Shown here piece by piece: positions 1-4,965 of a stretch of DNA of 6,640 bases. Location of the stretch: positions 1-6,640 of the forward strand of contig CATXYA010000098.1 of assembly GCA_958403605.1 (NCBI GenBank), in the 5' to 3' direction. Source of the DNA: an uncultured Oscillospiraceae bacterium (GTDB lineage Bacteria > Bacillota > Clostridia > Oscillospirales > Ruminococcaceae). Under the pieces are notes generated by a model that saw only the letters and a list, made by a program, of their open reading frames with translations, did not search any database and was not told the origin of the DNA. How positions within the stretch are numbered: position 1 is the first letter of the stretch; each line of letters starts with the position of its first letter. The position numbers and the translations under genes are program-made.

Positions 1-100
1 CGGTGGGGGAAGGTGGCAGCCGCAAAGCGGCTGACGGATGAGGGGGCGCGCAGAAACGTTCCCCAAGAGGGGGCGTCCGCAAACTTCCCCTGCCCTACCC
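1..100. repeat. GC-rich imperfect palindromic repeat, REP/MITE-like
   Basis: Two hairpins sit close together. CAGCCGC (17-23) and GCGGCTG (27-33) are perfect 7-bp arms around an AAA loop. CCCC (61-64) and GGGG (69-72) pair around AAGA, with ACG (56-58) and CGT (74-76) able to extend the stem. G-rich tracts flank both. No reading frame here looks coding. This arrangement resembles the dispersed intergenic palindromes common in Oscillospiraceae genomes, but that is recollection of style, and one copy in one window cannot prove a repeat family. The left edge may be cut. Confidence 0.4.
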
Positions 101-104
101 GTAG

Positions 105-123
105 CGGCGGCCATTGGCCGCCG
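105..123. repeat. Perfect 8-bp inverted repeat
   Basis: CGGCGGCC (105-112) and GGCCGCCG (116-123) are perfect complements around a 3-base loop. The hairpin lies downstream of the minus-strand NTF2-like gene. No T-run follows on either strand, so it is not a canonical intrinsic terminator. It could stabilise a 3' end or belong to the palindromic repeat to its left. Confidence 0.5.
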
Positions 124-140
124 TTCTGCGTCTCAGCCGC

Positions 141-162
141 ATAAGAGGGCGCCCGCGCCCTC
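141..162 (-). terminator. Possible weak terminator of the NTF2-like gene
   Basis: GAGGGCG (145-151) and CGCCCTC (156-162) form a perfect 7-bp GC stem with a 4-base loop, only 2 bases past the stop codon of the minus-strand gene. On the minus strand the stem is followed by TTAT only, a poor U-tract. Position favours a terminator and the missing U-run argues against it. Confidence 0.35.
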
Positions 163-164
163 CT

Positions 165-521
165 TCACTCCGCCGCGCGGACATCCATGTTGAAGACGAG
201 CTTCCAGGCGCCGCCGTCCTGCTGCCAGGTGGAGGTGACGTGGAAGGTACCCGCCAGGTCGGTGTTGCGGGGGTCATGGACCTGGGTGGTGATGCGGTAG
301 CGGACCTGGCAGACCGTGCCGGACTGCGCCACGGTCTCGAAATCGGACAGCTGGTACTGGGCCAGGTCGAAGCCGGTGATGATCTGCGCGTACTGGCTGC
401 CGCTGCAGGGATAGCCCCCGCAGATCATGACGGCGTCCGGGCGGACGAGCTGCAAAAATGCCGCGGCGTCCCTGGCCTTGGCGGCCCCCCACATCGCGGT
501 CTCAAGGGGTCGAAGATCCAT
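165..521 (-). CDS. NTF2-like (SnoaL/DUF4440-type) small protein
   Basis: 118 residues from the chosen start. The N-terminal helix (about 2-27, LETAMWGAAKARDAAAF), the glycine-rich turn near 34-41 (CGGYPCSG) and the C-terminal strand pair (FHVTSTW near 93-99, then WKLVFNMD at 106-113) match the cone-shaped NTF2 fold of the DUF4440/SnoaL superfamily in order and length. Members include ketosteroid isomerase-like enzymes and many soluble proteins of unknown role, and no catalytic Asp/His set can be assigned, so the function is unknown. The start at 521 is chosen because AAAGGA lies 7 bases upstream and because a longer in-frame ATG at 596 falls upstream of the predicted transcription start. It is divergently transcribed from the ROK regulator, which could control it. 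Confidence 0.85.
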   Translation of the reverse strand: MDLRPLETAMWGAAKARDAAAFLQLVRPDAVMICGGYPCSGSQYAQIITGFDLAQYQLSDFETVAQSGTVCQVRYRITTQVHDPRNTDLAGTFHVTSTWQQDGGAWKLVFNMDVRAAE

Positions 522-528
522 CTTGGTG

Positions 529-534
529 TCCTTT
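529..534 (-). promoter_or_regulatory. Ribosome binding site deciding the NTF2-like start
   Basis: AAAGGA on the minus strand, 7 bases before the ATG at 521-519. The alternative ATG at 596-594 has no comparable site. Confidence 0.7.
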
Positions 535-567
535 CCCGGCGCTGAGTGCGCCGTGCGTTTGCTTTCT

Positions 568-596
568 ATTGTAACGGCTGCAAGCGACGGTGTCAC
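568..596 (-). promoter_or_regulatory. Promoter of the NTF2-like gene
   Basis: On the minus strand GTGACA (596-591, 5 of 6 to TTGACA) and TACAAT (573-568, 5 of 6 to TATAAT) are separated by exactly 17 bases. Transcription would start near 561, giving a leader of about 40 bases. This is a sigma-A-type match seen by eye. Confidence 0.6.
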
Positions 597-599
597 GTG

Positions 600-631
600 T
601 TTTTTGGGGCAGCGGGGAAGCTGCCCAAAAA
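600..631. repeat. T/A-flanked hairpin in the divergent intergenic region
   Basis: GGGCAGC (607-613) and GCTGCCC (620-626) pair perfectly around GGGGAA. The stem can extend through TTTTTT (600-605) against AAAAA (627-631), with G606 bulged. On both strands T's come before and A's after the stem, the reverse of an intrinsic terminator. It lies just upstream of the minus-strand -35 box and 7 bases before the ROK-proximal inverted repeat, so a DNA-level regulatory role is possible. Confidence 0.5.
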
Positions 632-633
632 GT

Positions 634-657
634 CCCGGTTGACAAAGGGGAACCGGG
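634..657. promoter_or_regulatory. Putative operator overlapping the ROK promoter -35
   Basis: CCCGGTT (634-640) and AACCGGG (651-657) are perfect 7-bp inverted arms with a 10-base spacer. The -35 box TTGACA (639-644) begins inside the left arm, and the right arm fills the -35/-10 spacer. A dimeric protein bound here would exclude RNA polymerase. ROK repressors are dimers or tetramers with N-terminal winged helices that bind palindromes and often regulate their own gene, so autoregulation by the adjacent ROK protein is the simplest inference. Confidence 0.55.
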
Positions 658-667
658 AGCCTATACT
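639..667 (+). promoter_or_regulatory. Sigma-A-type promoter of the ROK gene
   Basis: Perfect -35 TTGACA (639-644), 17-base spacer, -10 TATACT (662-667, 5 of 6). Start of transcription is expected near 674, leaving a leader of about 42 bases before the ATG at 716. This is the best promoter match in the window. Confidence 0.8.
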
Positions 668-702
668 TGTGTCAGAAACTTATAAAAGATTCCGATGAAA
701 GC

Positions 703-709
703 GGGAGGT
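703..709 (+). promoter_or_regulatory. Ribosome binding site deciding the ROK start
   Basis: GGGAGGT, 6 bases before the ATG at 716. An in-frame ATG at 695 has no Shine-Dalgarno sequence, and this site would fall inside that longer reading frame. Confidence 0.75.
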
Positions 710-715
710 CACAGA

Positions 716-1750
716 ATGGAACCGCTGCGTGCCACGCCTGGGCTGCTGAAGCAGGCCAACTTGACCCGGCTGCGCCGGGAACTGAAAAACCGGGGGACGG
801 CGACCCGGGCCGAACTGGCCGAGGCCACCGGCATCAGCACCACCACCGTGCGCGCGCTGCTGGAGGAGCTGCTGGCCGCCGGCGAGATCGAGCGCGCGGG
901 CTGCGGCGCTTCCAGCGGCGGACGCCGGGCCGGGCGCTACCGCCTGGTGCCGGGCTGCTATTACGGCGCGGCGGTGTGCATCACCGGCGAAGAGGCCCAT
1001 GCCCTGGTGGTGGATGTGGGCGGCGTCATTGTGGAGACGGTGCCGCTGGCGCTGCCGCAGGACGATTATTCCCGGGCCATCGTGCCTTTTTTGGATGAAC
1101 TGTCGGCGCGGCGTCCCCTGCGCGCCATCGGCGTCGGCGTGCCCGGCGCGGCGGACGGCGGCGGCTTTTGGCGCGGGGAGGCAAGCGGCGCGCTGCGGCG
1201 CGTGCCCCTGGGCGAGGAGCTGGCTCGGCGCTACGGTGTGCCCGTGGTGCTGGAAAACGACGTCAACGCCACGGCCATCGGCTTTGGGCGCTGCTATGAG
1301 GCGGAGTTTCCCGCCGAGGACCCAGAGGACACCAACATGGCCTACGTCTACTTTAAAGATACCTGTGTCAGTGCGGGGCTGCTGGCCGGGGGGCGGGTGA
1401 TCCGCGGCCACAGCCGCTTTGCCGGGGAGCTGGGGCTGGTGCCCCACGGCGAGGGCACGGTGGACGAATGGCTGGCCGCCGCCGCGGACGCCCACACCTA
1501 CACGGCCCGCGTCGTGGAGATGCTGAGCTGGCTCTGTGGACTGCTGAACCCCCAGTACATCGCCCTGGGCGGTCCGGCCTTCCGCCGGGAGTGTCTGGGG
1601 CCCATCGGCGACGGGCTGACGGCGCTGCTGCCCCATCCCCTGGCACCGGAGCTGCTGGACGCCGGGGATATGTGGCATGATTACCACAGCGGCATGGCTT
1701 TTTTGACGGCGGAGCGCATGTTCAGCGAGGTGCAGCTGGTGCAGCGCTGA
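716..1750 (+). CDS. ROK-family transcriptional regulator
   Basis: 344 residues, a usual length for NagC/XylR-type ROK regulators. Residues about 9-60 form an N-terminal winged helix-turn-helix (LKQANLTRLRREL, then TRAELAEATGISTTTVRALL, then GEIERAG). From about 80 the ROK actin-like ATPase fold follows, with GVGVPG at 139-144 and the signature ENDVNATA at 180-187. The first phosphate loop DxGGT is degenerate (VVDVGG at 98-103 without the Thr). The usual zinc motif, GE-x-GH followed by CxCGxxGC, is missing: GELGL at 237-241 replaces the His and no Cys cluster follows. It is therefore likely a non-catalytic DNA-binding sensor, and sugar kinase activity is doubtful. The ligand is unknown and no sugar transporter or metabolic gene adjoins. 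The start at 716 is chosen for its GGGAGGT site. It is probably autoregulated through the inverted repeat at 634-657. Confidence 0.93.
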   Translation: MEPLRATPGLLKQANLTRLRRELKNRGTATRAELAEATGISTTTVRALLEELLAAGEIERAGCGASSGGRRAGRYRLVPGCYYGAAVCITGEEAHALVVDVGGVIVETVPLALPQDDYSRAIVPFLDELSARRPLRAIGVGVPGAADGGGFWRGEASGALRRVPLGEELARRYGVPVVLENDVNATAIGFGRCYEAEFPAEDPEDTNMAYVYFKDTCVSAGLLAGGRVIRGHSRFAGELGLVPHGEGTVDEWLAAAADAHTYTARVVEMLSWLCGLLNPQYIALGGPAFRRECLGPIGDGLTALLPHPLAPELLDAGDMWHDYHSGMAFLTAERMFSEVQLVQR

Positions 1751-1786
1751 CGCGCGTCCCCCACACAAAAACGAAAAAAACAAGCG

Positions 1787-1829
1787 AACGCTCCGGGCGC
1801 GCCGGCAAGGCCGCCCGGGGCGTTTTGCG
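1787..1829 (+). terminator. Rho-independent terminator after the ROK gene
   Basis: AACGCTCCGGGCG (1787-1799) pairs with CGCCCGGGGCGTT (1812-1824) through 13 base pairs including one T-G wobble. The 12-base loop can fold again (GCC/GGC). TTTT (1823-1826) follows, and an A-rich tract (1767-1783) precedes the stem. It separates the ROK transcript from the polysaccharide operon, although the U-tract is short. Confidence 0.8.
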
Positions 1830-1868
1830 TCCATTTTGCCAAAATGCGGGGACGAAGATGCAAAGGGC

Positions 1869-1898
1869 TTGCTTTTTTCTGGAAGAAACCACTATAAT
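1869..1898 (+). promoter_or_regulatory. Upstream promoter of the CpsC operon
   Basis: Perfect -10 TATAAT (1893-1898) with TTGCTT (1869-1874) as a partial -35 at 18-base spacing. The 1830-2045 stretch is much richer in A/T than the flanking genes and holds no convincing reading frame, fitting a promoter region. Transcription from here would give a leader of about 140 bases. Confidence 0.5.
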
Positions 1899-1953
1899 GG
1901 CTCTTAGAAATCCTCCAAAATCTTCAAAAAACGATGAAAGTGTGAAATTCAGG

Positions 1954-1982
1954 TGGACTTTTGGACCTTCTTTCGTTATAAT
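1954..1982 (+). promoter_or_regulatory. Proximal promoter of the CpsC operon
   Basis: Perfect -10 TATAAT (1977-1982) with TGGACT (1954-1959, 4 of 6) at 17-base spacing. The start would be near 1989, giving a leader of about 57-72 bases depending on the start codon. Together with the site at 1869-1898 this makes a tandem promoter. Confidence 0.6.
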
Positions 1983-2008
1983 AGGTTATGATTCTAAGTT
2001 GCGGGAGT

Positions 2009-2024
2009 CCGCCCTGCGGGGCGG
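2009..2024 (+). other. Leader hairpin before cpsC
   Basis: CCGCCC (2009-2014) and GGGCGG (2019-2024) pair perfectly around a TGCG tetraloop, 21 bases before the ATG at 2046. Only CTTTGG follows, so it is unlikely to terminate. It could affect mRNA stability or ribosome access. I do not recognise it as part of a known riboswitch. Confidence 0.4.
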
Positions 2025-2045
2025 CTTTGGCAAAAGTACAAGCAG

Positions 2046-2756
2046 ATGGGGGTCCCACCGTTGGAGCAGGAATATGAAACGATCGACTTGCGCGAAGTAT
2101 TTGCCATCCTTCGCAAAAACCTGATTTGGCTGATCCTTTCCGCCGTCGTGTTTGCGGTGGCCGGATACTTCGCCACCGCGCTGCTGATCACGCCGCAGTA
2201 CGAGGCCAGCGCCACGCTGATCGTCAATTCCCGCGAGGGGGCGCAGCAGCAGACGGCCGTCACCAATGACCAGATCAACTCGGCCAAGCAGCTGGTGGAT
2301 ACTTACGCGGTCATTTTGAAGAGCGACACGGTGCTGCAGCGCACCATCGACGAGCTGGCGCTGGACATGGACTACGGCCAGCTGGTGGAAAAGGTGACCA
2401 TCAGCTCGGTGAACTCCACCCAGGTGATGAAGGTGGCCGTGCGCGACCCCGATGCCAAGGTGGCCCAGAACATCGTGGCCAACATCGTGGAGCAGGCGCC
2501 CACCGTCATTGTGGAGACGGTGAACGCGGGCAGCGTGAAGATCGTCTCGCAGCCCAGCGCGGGGCAGGACCCCGTCTCGCCCAATAAAATGACGAACACC
2601 GCCGTGGCGGGCCTGCTGGGCCTGGTGCTGGCGGTGGGCATCGTCTTTCTGCGCAGCATGATGAACAACACGTTCACCACGGACAAGGACATCAACCAGC
2701 ACCTGGGCATCACCGTGCTGGGCGTGATCCCGCAGATCCAGATCCAACAACAGTAA
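2046..2756 (+). CDS. cpsC: Wzz/CpsC-type polysaccharide chain-length adaptor
   Basis: 236 residues from the ATG at 2046. TM1 lies at about 26-48 (a hydrophobic run after ILRKN) and TM2 at about 185-204. Between them is an extracytoplasmic Wzz-type region with helix-rich stretches (75-160), then the proline-bearing segment QDPVSPNK (174-181) just before TM2, a hallmark of polysaccharide co-polymerases. In Gram-positives this protein (CpsC, YwqC, CapA) lacks its own kinase domain. Its cytoplasmic tail recruits and activates the separate tyrosine kinase, which is the next gene, 15 bases on. Together they set chain length and export of capsule or exopolysaccharide. The start is uncertain: ATG 2046 has no clear Shine-Dalgarno, whereas TTG 2061 has GGGGGT 7 bases upstream and would give 231 residues beginning MEQEYETIDLREVF. 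Confidence 0.92.
   Translation: MGVPPLEQEYETIDLREVFAILRKNLIWLILSAVVFAVAGYFATALLITPQYEASATLIVNSREGAQQQTAVTNDQINSAKQLVDTYAVILKSDTVLQRTIDELALDMDYGQLVEKVTISSVNSTQVMKVAVRDPDAKVAQNIVANIVEQAPTVIVETVNAGSVKIVSQPSAGQDPVSPNKMTNTAVAGLLGLVLAVGIVFLRSMMNNTFTTDKDINQHLGITVLGVIPQIQIQQQ
2048..2053 (+). promoter_or_regulatory. Possible ribosome site for an alternative TTG start of cpsC
   Basis: GGGGGT could pair with the anti-Shine-Dalgarno CCUCCA using one G-U pair. It lies 7 bases before the in-frame TTG at 2061 and inside the coding sequence if the ATG at 2046 is used. Confidence 0.35.
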
Positions 2757-2771
2757 AGGAGGGAAGGGCAA

Positions 2772-3494
2772 ATGGCAGCAAAACCGCAGAAGCGCGCGGC
2801 CCGCAAATTCCAGCTGGTCGGCAAGGACGCGCCCTTCCCCTACCAGGAGGCGTTCAAAAGCCTGCGCACCAACATCAAGTTCCTGGCGGTGAACCAGGCC
2901 TGCAAGCGCCTCATCATCACCAGCGCCATCCCCGGCGAGGGCAAATCCAGCGTGGCGGTGAATTTGGCGGTGTCCATGGCCGAGACGGGCAGCAAGGTGC
3001 TGCTGATCGACTGTGACCTGCGCAAGCCCATCATCCACCGCTACCTGCGCATCGACAACAAGGCCTATAAGGGCATCACCAATGTGCTGGCGGGCGGCGC
3101 CCTGGCCGATTCGCTGATCGAGGTGAAGGGCCTGGGCATCCATGTGATGATCGCCGACGCCATCCCGCCGAACCCCGCCGAGCTTCTGGGCTCGCGCCGC
3201 ATGGGGCAGCTGGTGCAGGAATTGGACAAGTACTATGATTACATCATCTTCGACACCCCGCCCGTGGGCGTCGTCACCGACGCGGCGGTGCTGAGCCAGT
3301 ACGCCGACGGCGTCATCCTGGTGGTGCGCCAGAATCACGCCACCTTTGAGCAGGCGGCGCTGGCGAAAAAGAACCTGGAGACGGTGCACGCCAACATCCT
3401 GGGCGCGGTGCTGAACGACTTCAACACCAAGTCCTCGGGCAAAGAGAGCGGCTACTATTACAGCTATAACTACGATTACAGCAATAAGGAATGA
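2772..3494 (+). CDS. cpsD: CpsD/YwqD-type bacterial tyrosine kinase
   Basis: 240 residues, typical of Gram-positive BY-kinases. Motifs in order: Walker A SAIPGEGKSS (51-60), Walker A' VLLIDCDLRKP (76-86) and Walker B YIIFDTPP (157-164). The C-terminus carries six tyrosines at 228, 229, 230, 232, 234 and 236, the autophosphorylation cluster. The N-terminal PYQEAFKSLRTNIKF (23-37) is the conserved segment that contacts neighbouring subunits in the ring. In this family the cytoplasmic kinase is switched on by the CpsC tail, phosphorylates tyrosines in trans and can modify sugar-pathway enzymes. AGGAGG (2757-2762) lies 9 bases before the ATG and starts right after the cpsC stop. The phosphatase gene follows after 2 bases. 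Confidence 0.96.
   Translation: MAAKPQKRAARKFQLVGKDAPFPYQEAFKSLRTNIKFLAVNQACKRLIITSAIPGEGKSSVAVNLAVSMAETGSKVLLIDCDLRKPIIHRYLRIDNKAYKGITNVLAGGALADSLIEVKGLGIHVMIADAIPPNPAELLGSRRMGQLVQELDKYYDYIIFDTPPVGVVTDAAVLSQYADGVILVVRQNHATFEQAALAKKNLETVHANILGAVLNDFNTKSSGKESGYYYSYNYDYSNKE
3486..3490 (+). promoter_or_regulatory. Ribosome binding site deciding the phosphatase start
   Basis: AAGGA, 6 bases before the ATG at 3497. It is directly adjacent to the in-frame ATG at 3491, which is too close for initiation. The site lies inside the end of cpsD, implying translational coupling. Confidence 0.6.
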
Positions 3495-3496
3495 CC

Positions 3497-4264
3497 ATGC
3501 AAAGCGGCTACACCGATCTGCACTGCCACATCCTGCCGGGCATCGACGACGGCGCCCGCAACGTGGGCGTCTCCCTGGAGCTGCTGCGCGCCGAGGCCGA
3601 GGCCGGGGTGCAGCGCATCGCCCTGACGCCGCACTTCAATTTTGAGCGCCAAGAGTTGGGCGCTTTCCTGCAAAACCGCCACGATGCCGCGGTGCGGCTG
3701 GCCGGGCAGTTCCGGGCCGCCGGGCTGCCCCTGCGCCTGAAGCTGGGGGCGGAGGTCTACTTTTCCCCCCAGCTGCTGGACTGCGACGTCAAGCGCCTGT
3801 GCCTGCAGGGCACCCCGTATCTGCTGGTGGAATTTCCCACCACCTATTACCCCGAGTGGGCGGACGACGTGTTCTACCGGCTGAGCCTGGAGGGCATCCG
3901 CCCGCTGGTGGCCCACGTGGAGCGCTATCCCTATATTTTGCAGGAACCGAACCTGCTGCTCGACCTCATCGAGGCCGGGGCGTCCATCCAGGTGAACGCC
4001 ACCAGCCTGGTGCTGCACAAGCACGCCAAAAATTTGATTTTGCGCCTGGTGCGCCACGGCCTTGTGCATGTGGTGGCCAGCGATACTCATTCCATGACGA
4101 AGCGCCCGCCCCTTTTGGGCGAGGCCATGGCCCTGATCCGCAAAAAGTGCGGCGAGGAGGCCGCGGCCCGGCTGGAGCAAAACGCCGGCGCCGTCTTTGC
4201 GGGCAAGGCGCTGCACGCGCCCGACCCCGCGCCCATGAAGCCGCTGCTGGGCCATTGGCTCTGA
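3497..4264 (+). CDS. cpsB: CpsB/YwqE-type PHP tyrosine phosphatase
   Basis: 255 residues, the normal size. This is a metal-dependent polymerase/histidinol phosphatase fold: DLHCH at 7-11, the GIDDG loop at 15-19, TPH at 44-46, Glu86 in GAEVY, HVER at 140-143 and SDTH at 195-198 supply the expected metal ligands. It should dephosphorylate the tyrosine cluster of the kinase encoded immediately upstream, completing the CpsC-CpsD-CpsB cycle that tunes polysaccharide output. One departure is seen: the family usually has HPER where this protein has HVER (Val141), though both flanking ligand positions are kept. The start at 3497 is preferred for its spacing to AAGGA. An in-frame ATG at 3491 would overlap the cpsD stop by 4 bases and add two residues. 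The C-terminal 15 residues are proline-rich and probably disordered. Confidence 0.94.
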   Translation: MQSGYTDLHCHILPGIDDGARNVGVSLELLRAEAEAGVQRIALTPHFNFERQELGAFLQNRHDAAVRLAGQFRAAGLPLRLKLGAEVYFSPQLLDCDVKRLCLQGTPYLLVEFPTTYYPEWADDVFYRLSLEGIRPLVAHVERYPYILQEPNLLLDLIEAGASIQVNATSLVLHKHAKNLILRLVRHGLVHVVASDTHSMTKRPPLLGEAMALIRKKCGEEAAARLEQNAGAVFAGKALHAPDPAPMKPLLGHWL

Positions 4265-4290
4265 CGCGCGGCCCCCAACATTGTTATATG
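4261..4290 (+). promoter_or_regulatory. Weak candidate promoter for the surface-protein genes
   Basis: CTGACG (4261-4266, 4 of 6) and TATATG (4285-4290) are 18 bases apart, overlapping the cpsB stop codon. The match is modest. It is proposed because the 91-base gap before the next gene is the largest inside the cluster and because that gene appears to be expressed more strongly than its neighbours. Confidence 0.3.
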
Positions 4291-4324
4291 CCGCCGCAGG
4301 CCGGAACTGCCGGGCTGCAGCGGG
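4291..4324 (+). other. Imperfect GC-rich hairpin between cpsB and the surface-protein gene
   Basis: CCGG (4301-4304) pairs with CCGG (4310-4313) around AACTG, with an interrupted outer stem (CCGCCG-type bases at 4291-4297 against CGGG-ending bases to 4324). AT-rich sequence without a T-run follows, so it is not a standard terminator. It might be a processing or stability element that separates expression of the two halves of the cluster. Confidence 0.3.
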
Positions 4325-4339
4325 ATATAAATAAGCGAG

Positions 4340-4351
4340 AAAGGAGGAGGT
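4340..4351 (+). promoter_or_regulatory. Very strong extended ribosome binding site
   Basis: AAAGGAGGAGGT holds two overlapping AGGAGG-type cores 4-8 bases before the ATG at 4356. It is the strongest Shine-Dalgarno sequence in the window and fits a highly translated gene. Confidence 0.75.
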
Positions 4352-4355
4352 CCCC

Positions 4356-4964
4356 ATGAAAAAGTTTGTTTCCGTTATGCTCGTGCTCGCGCTGAGCGCT
4401 GTGCTTGCCTGCACCGCGTTTGCCGCCCAGAGTGACGTGGACGATCTGAAAGCCCTGGTGAACGGCGCCGCTTACGGCACTGCTGATCAGAAGGCGCTGG
4501 CCGTCAAGTTCCTGGACGATTACGCTGCTGTCGGCAATGCTGACAAGCTGACTTCGGAGGTTGTTGCCGAGCTGCAGGCTGTCTATAACGCTGCTGCCGC
4601 CACGCCCGCCGATCAGCGCACTGCTGCGGTCATCAACGACCTGGCCGGCAAGGCCACGGCTGCTTTGAAGAAAGCCGACATCACTGTCAGCTTCGACGAG
4701 GCGGTCATCGCCAGCGGTATGTCTTCGTACAAGGTCACGGTCACGGCCCCGAATACGCACACTCTGAAGATGTCTGATGAGTTTACGTCCGCCGTTACCG
4801 GCACCACCACCGCTGGTGGCGGCGCTGCCGCCGGCTCCAACACGGGTGTCATCAAACGCACCGGTGTGGATGCCACGGCTGCCATCGCGATGGTCGTCGG
4901 CGTGTTCTGCGTGCTGGGTGTCGCCGTTGTCGGCGTCCGCAAGCTGGACCTTCGTGCTGAGTAA
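4356..4964 (+). CDS. Small secreted surface protein with sortase sorting signal
   Basis: 202 residues. Residues 1-23 are a Sec signal peptide: KK at the start, a hydrophobic core, and AFA at 21-23 as a signal peptidase I site. Residues about 25-105 are Ala-rich and predicted helical. About 107-140 look like strands (ITVSF, YKVTVTA). A Thr/Gly/Ala linker spans 147-160. The C-terminus has the tripartite sorting layout: IKRTG (166-170), a hydrophobic segment (174-194), then the charged tail RKLDLRAE. IKRTG stands where LPXTG would be, with Pro replaced by Lys. The next gene is a sortase starting one base past this stop, so this is probably its substrate, anchored to peptidoglycan. Codon use differs from neighbours, with many GCT alanines among otherwise GCC/GCG-rich genes, which together with the ribosome site suggests high expression. 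I recognise no named family; adhesion, structural or matrix roles are all open. Confidence 0.85.
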   Translation: MKKFVSVMLVLALSAVLACTAFAAQSDVDDLKALVNGAAYGTADQKALAVKFLDDYAAVGNADKLTSEVVAELQAVYNAAAATPADQRTAAVINDLAGKATAALKKADITVSFDEAVIASGMSSYKVTVTAPNTHTLKMSDEFTSAVTGTTTAGGGAAAGSNTGVIKRTGVDATAAIAMVVGVFCVLGVAVVGVRKLDLRAE

Positions 4965-4965
4965 G

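Noticed and set aside
600..631. Bidirectional transcription terminator
   Set aside because: T-runs precede and A-runs follow the stem on both strands, the reverse of an intrinsic terminator, and it lies upstream of both genes.
680..1834. Long minus-strand open frame opposite the ROK gene
   Set aside because: It mirrors a gene with clear ROK motifs, is rich in Ala/Arg/Gly/His/Gln as antisense GC-rich frames are, and matches no family.
1983..2045. Riboswitch in the cpsC leader
   Set aside because: Only one short hairpin is present, the leader from the proximal promoter is about 60 bases, and no known aptamer core (for example cyclic-di-GMP) was recognised.
1986..3389. 467-codon minus-strand open frame opposite cpsC and cpsD
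   Set aside because: It spans two well-identified genes and is dominated by His, Gln, Arg and Ala repeats typical of antisense shadow translation.
3476..4414. 312-codon minus-strand open frame opposite the phosphatase gene
   Set aside because: The opposite strand has all PHP metal-binding motifs; this frame has no recognisable domain.
4777..4953. N-terminal extension of the sortase frame inside the surface-protein gene
   Set aside because: It encodes Pro/Ser/Ala-rich sequence in a shifted frame of a convincing gene and would bury the membrane anchor more than 60 residues in. A frameshifted fusion is possible in principle, but no slippery site was seen.
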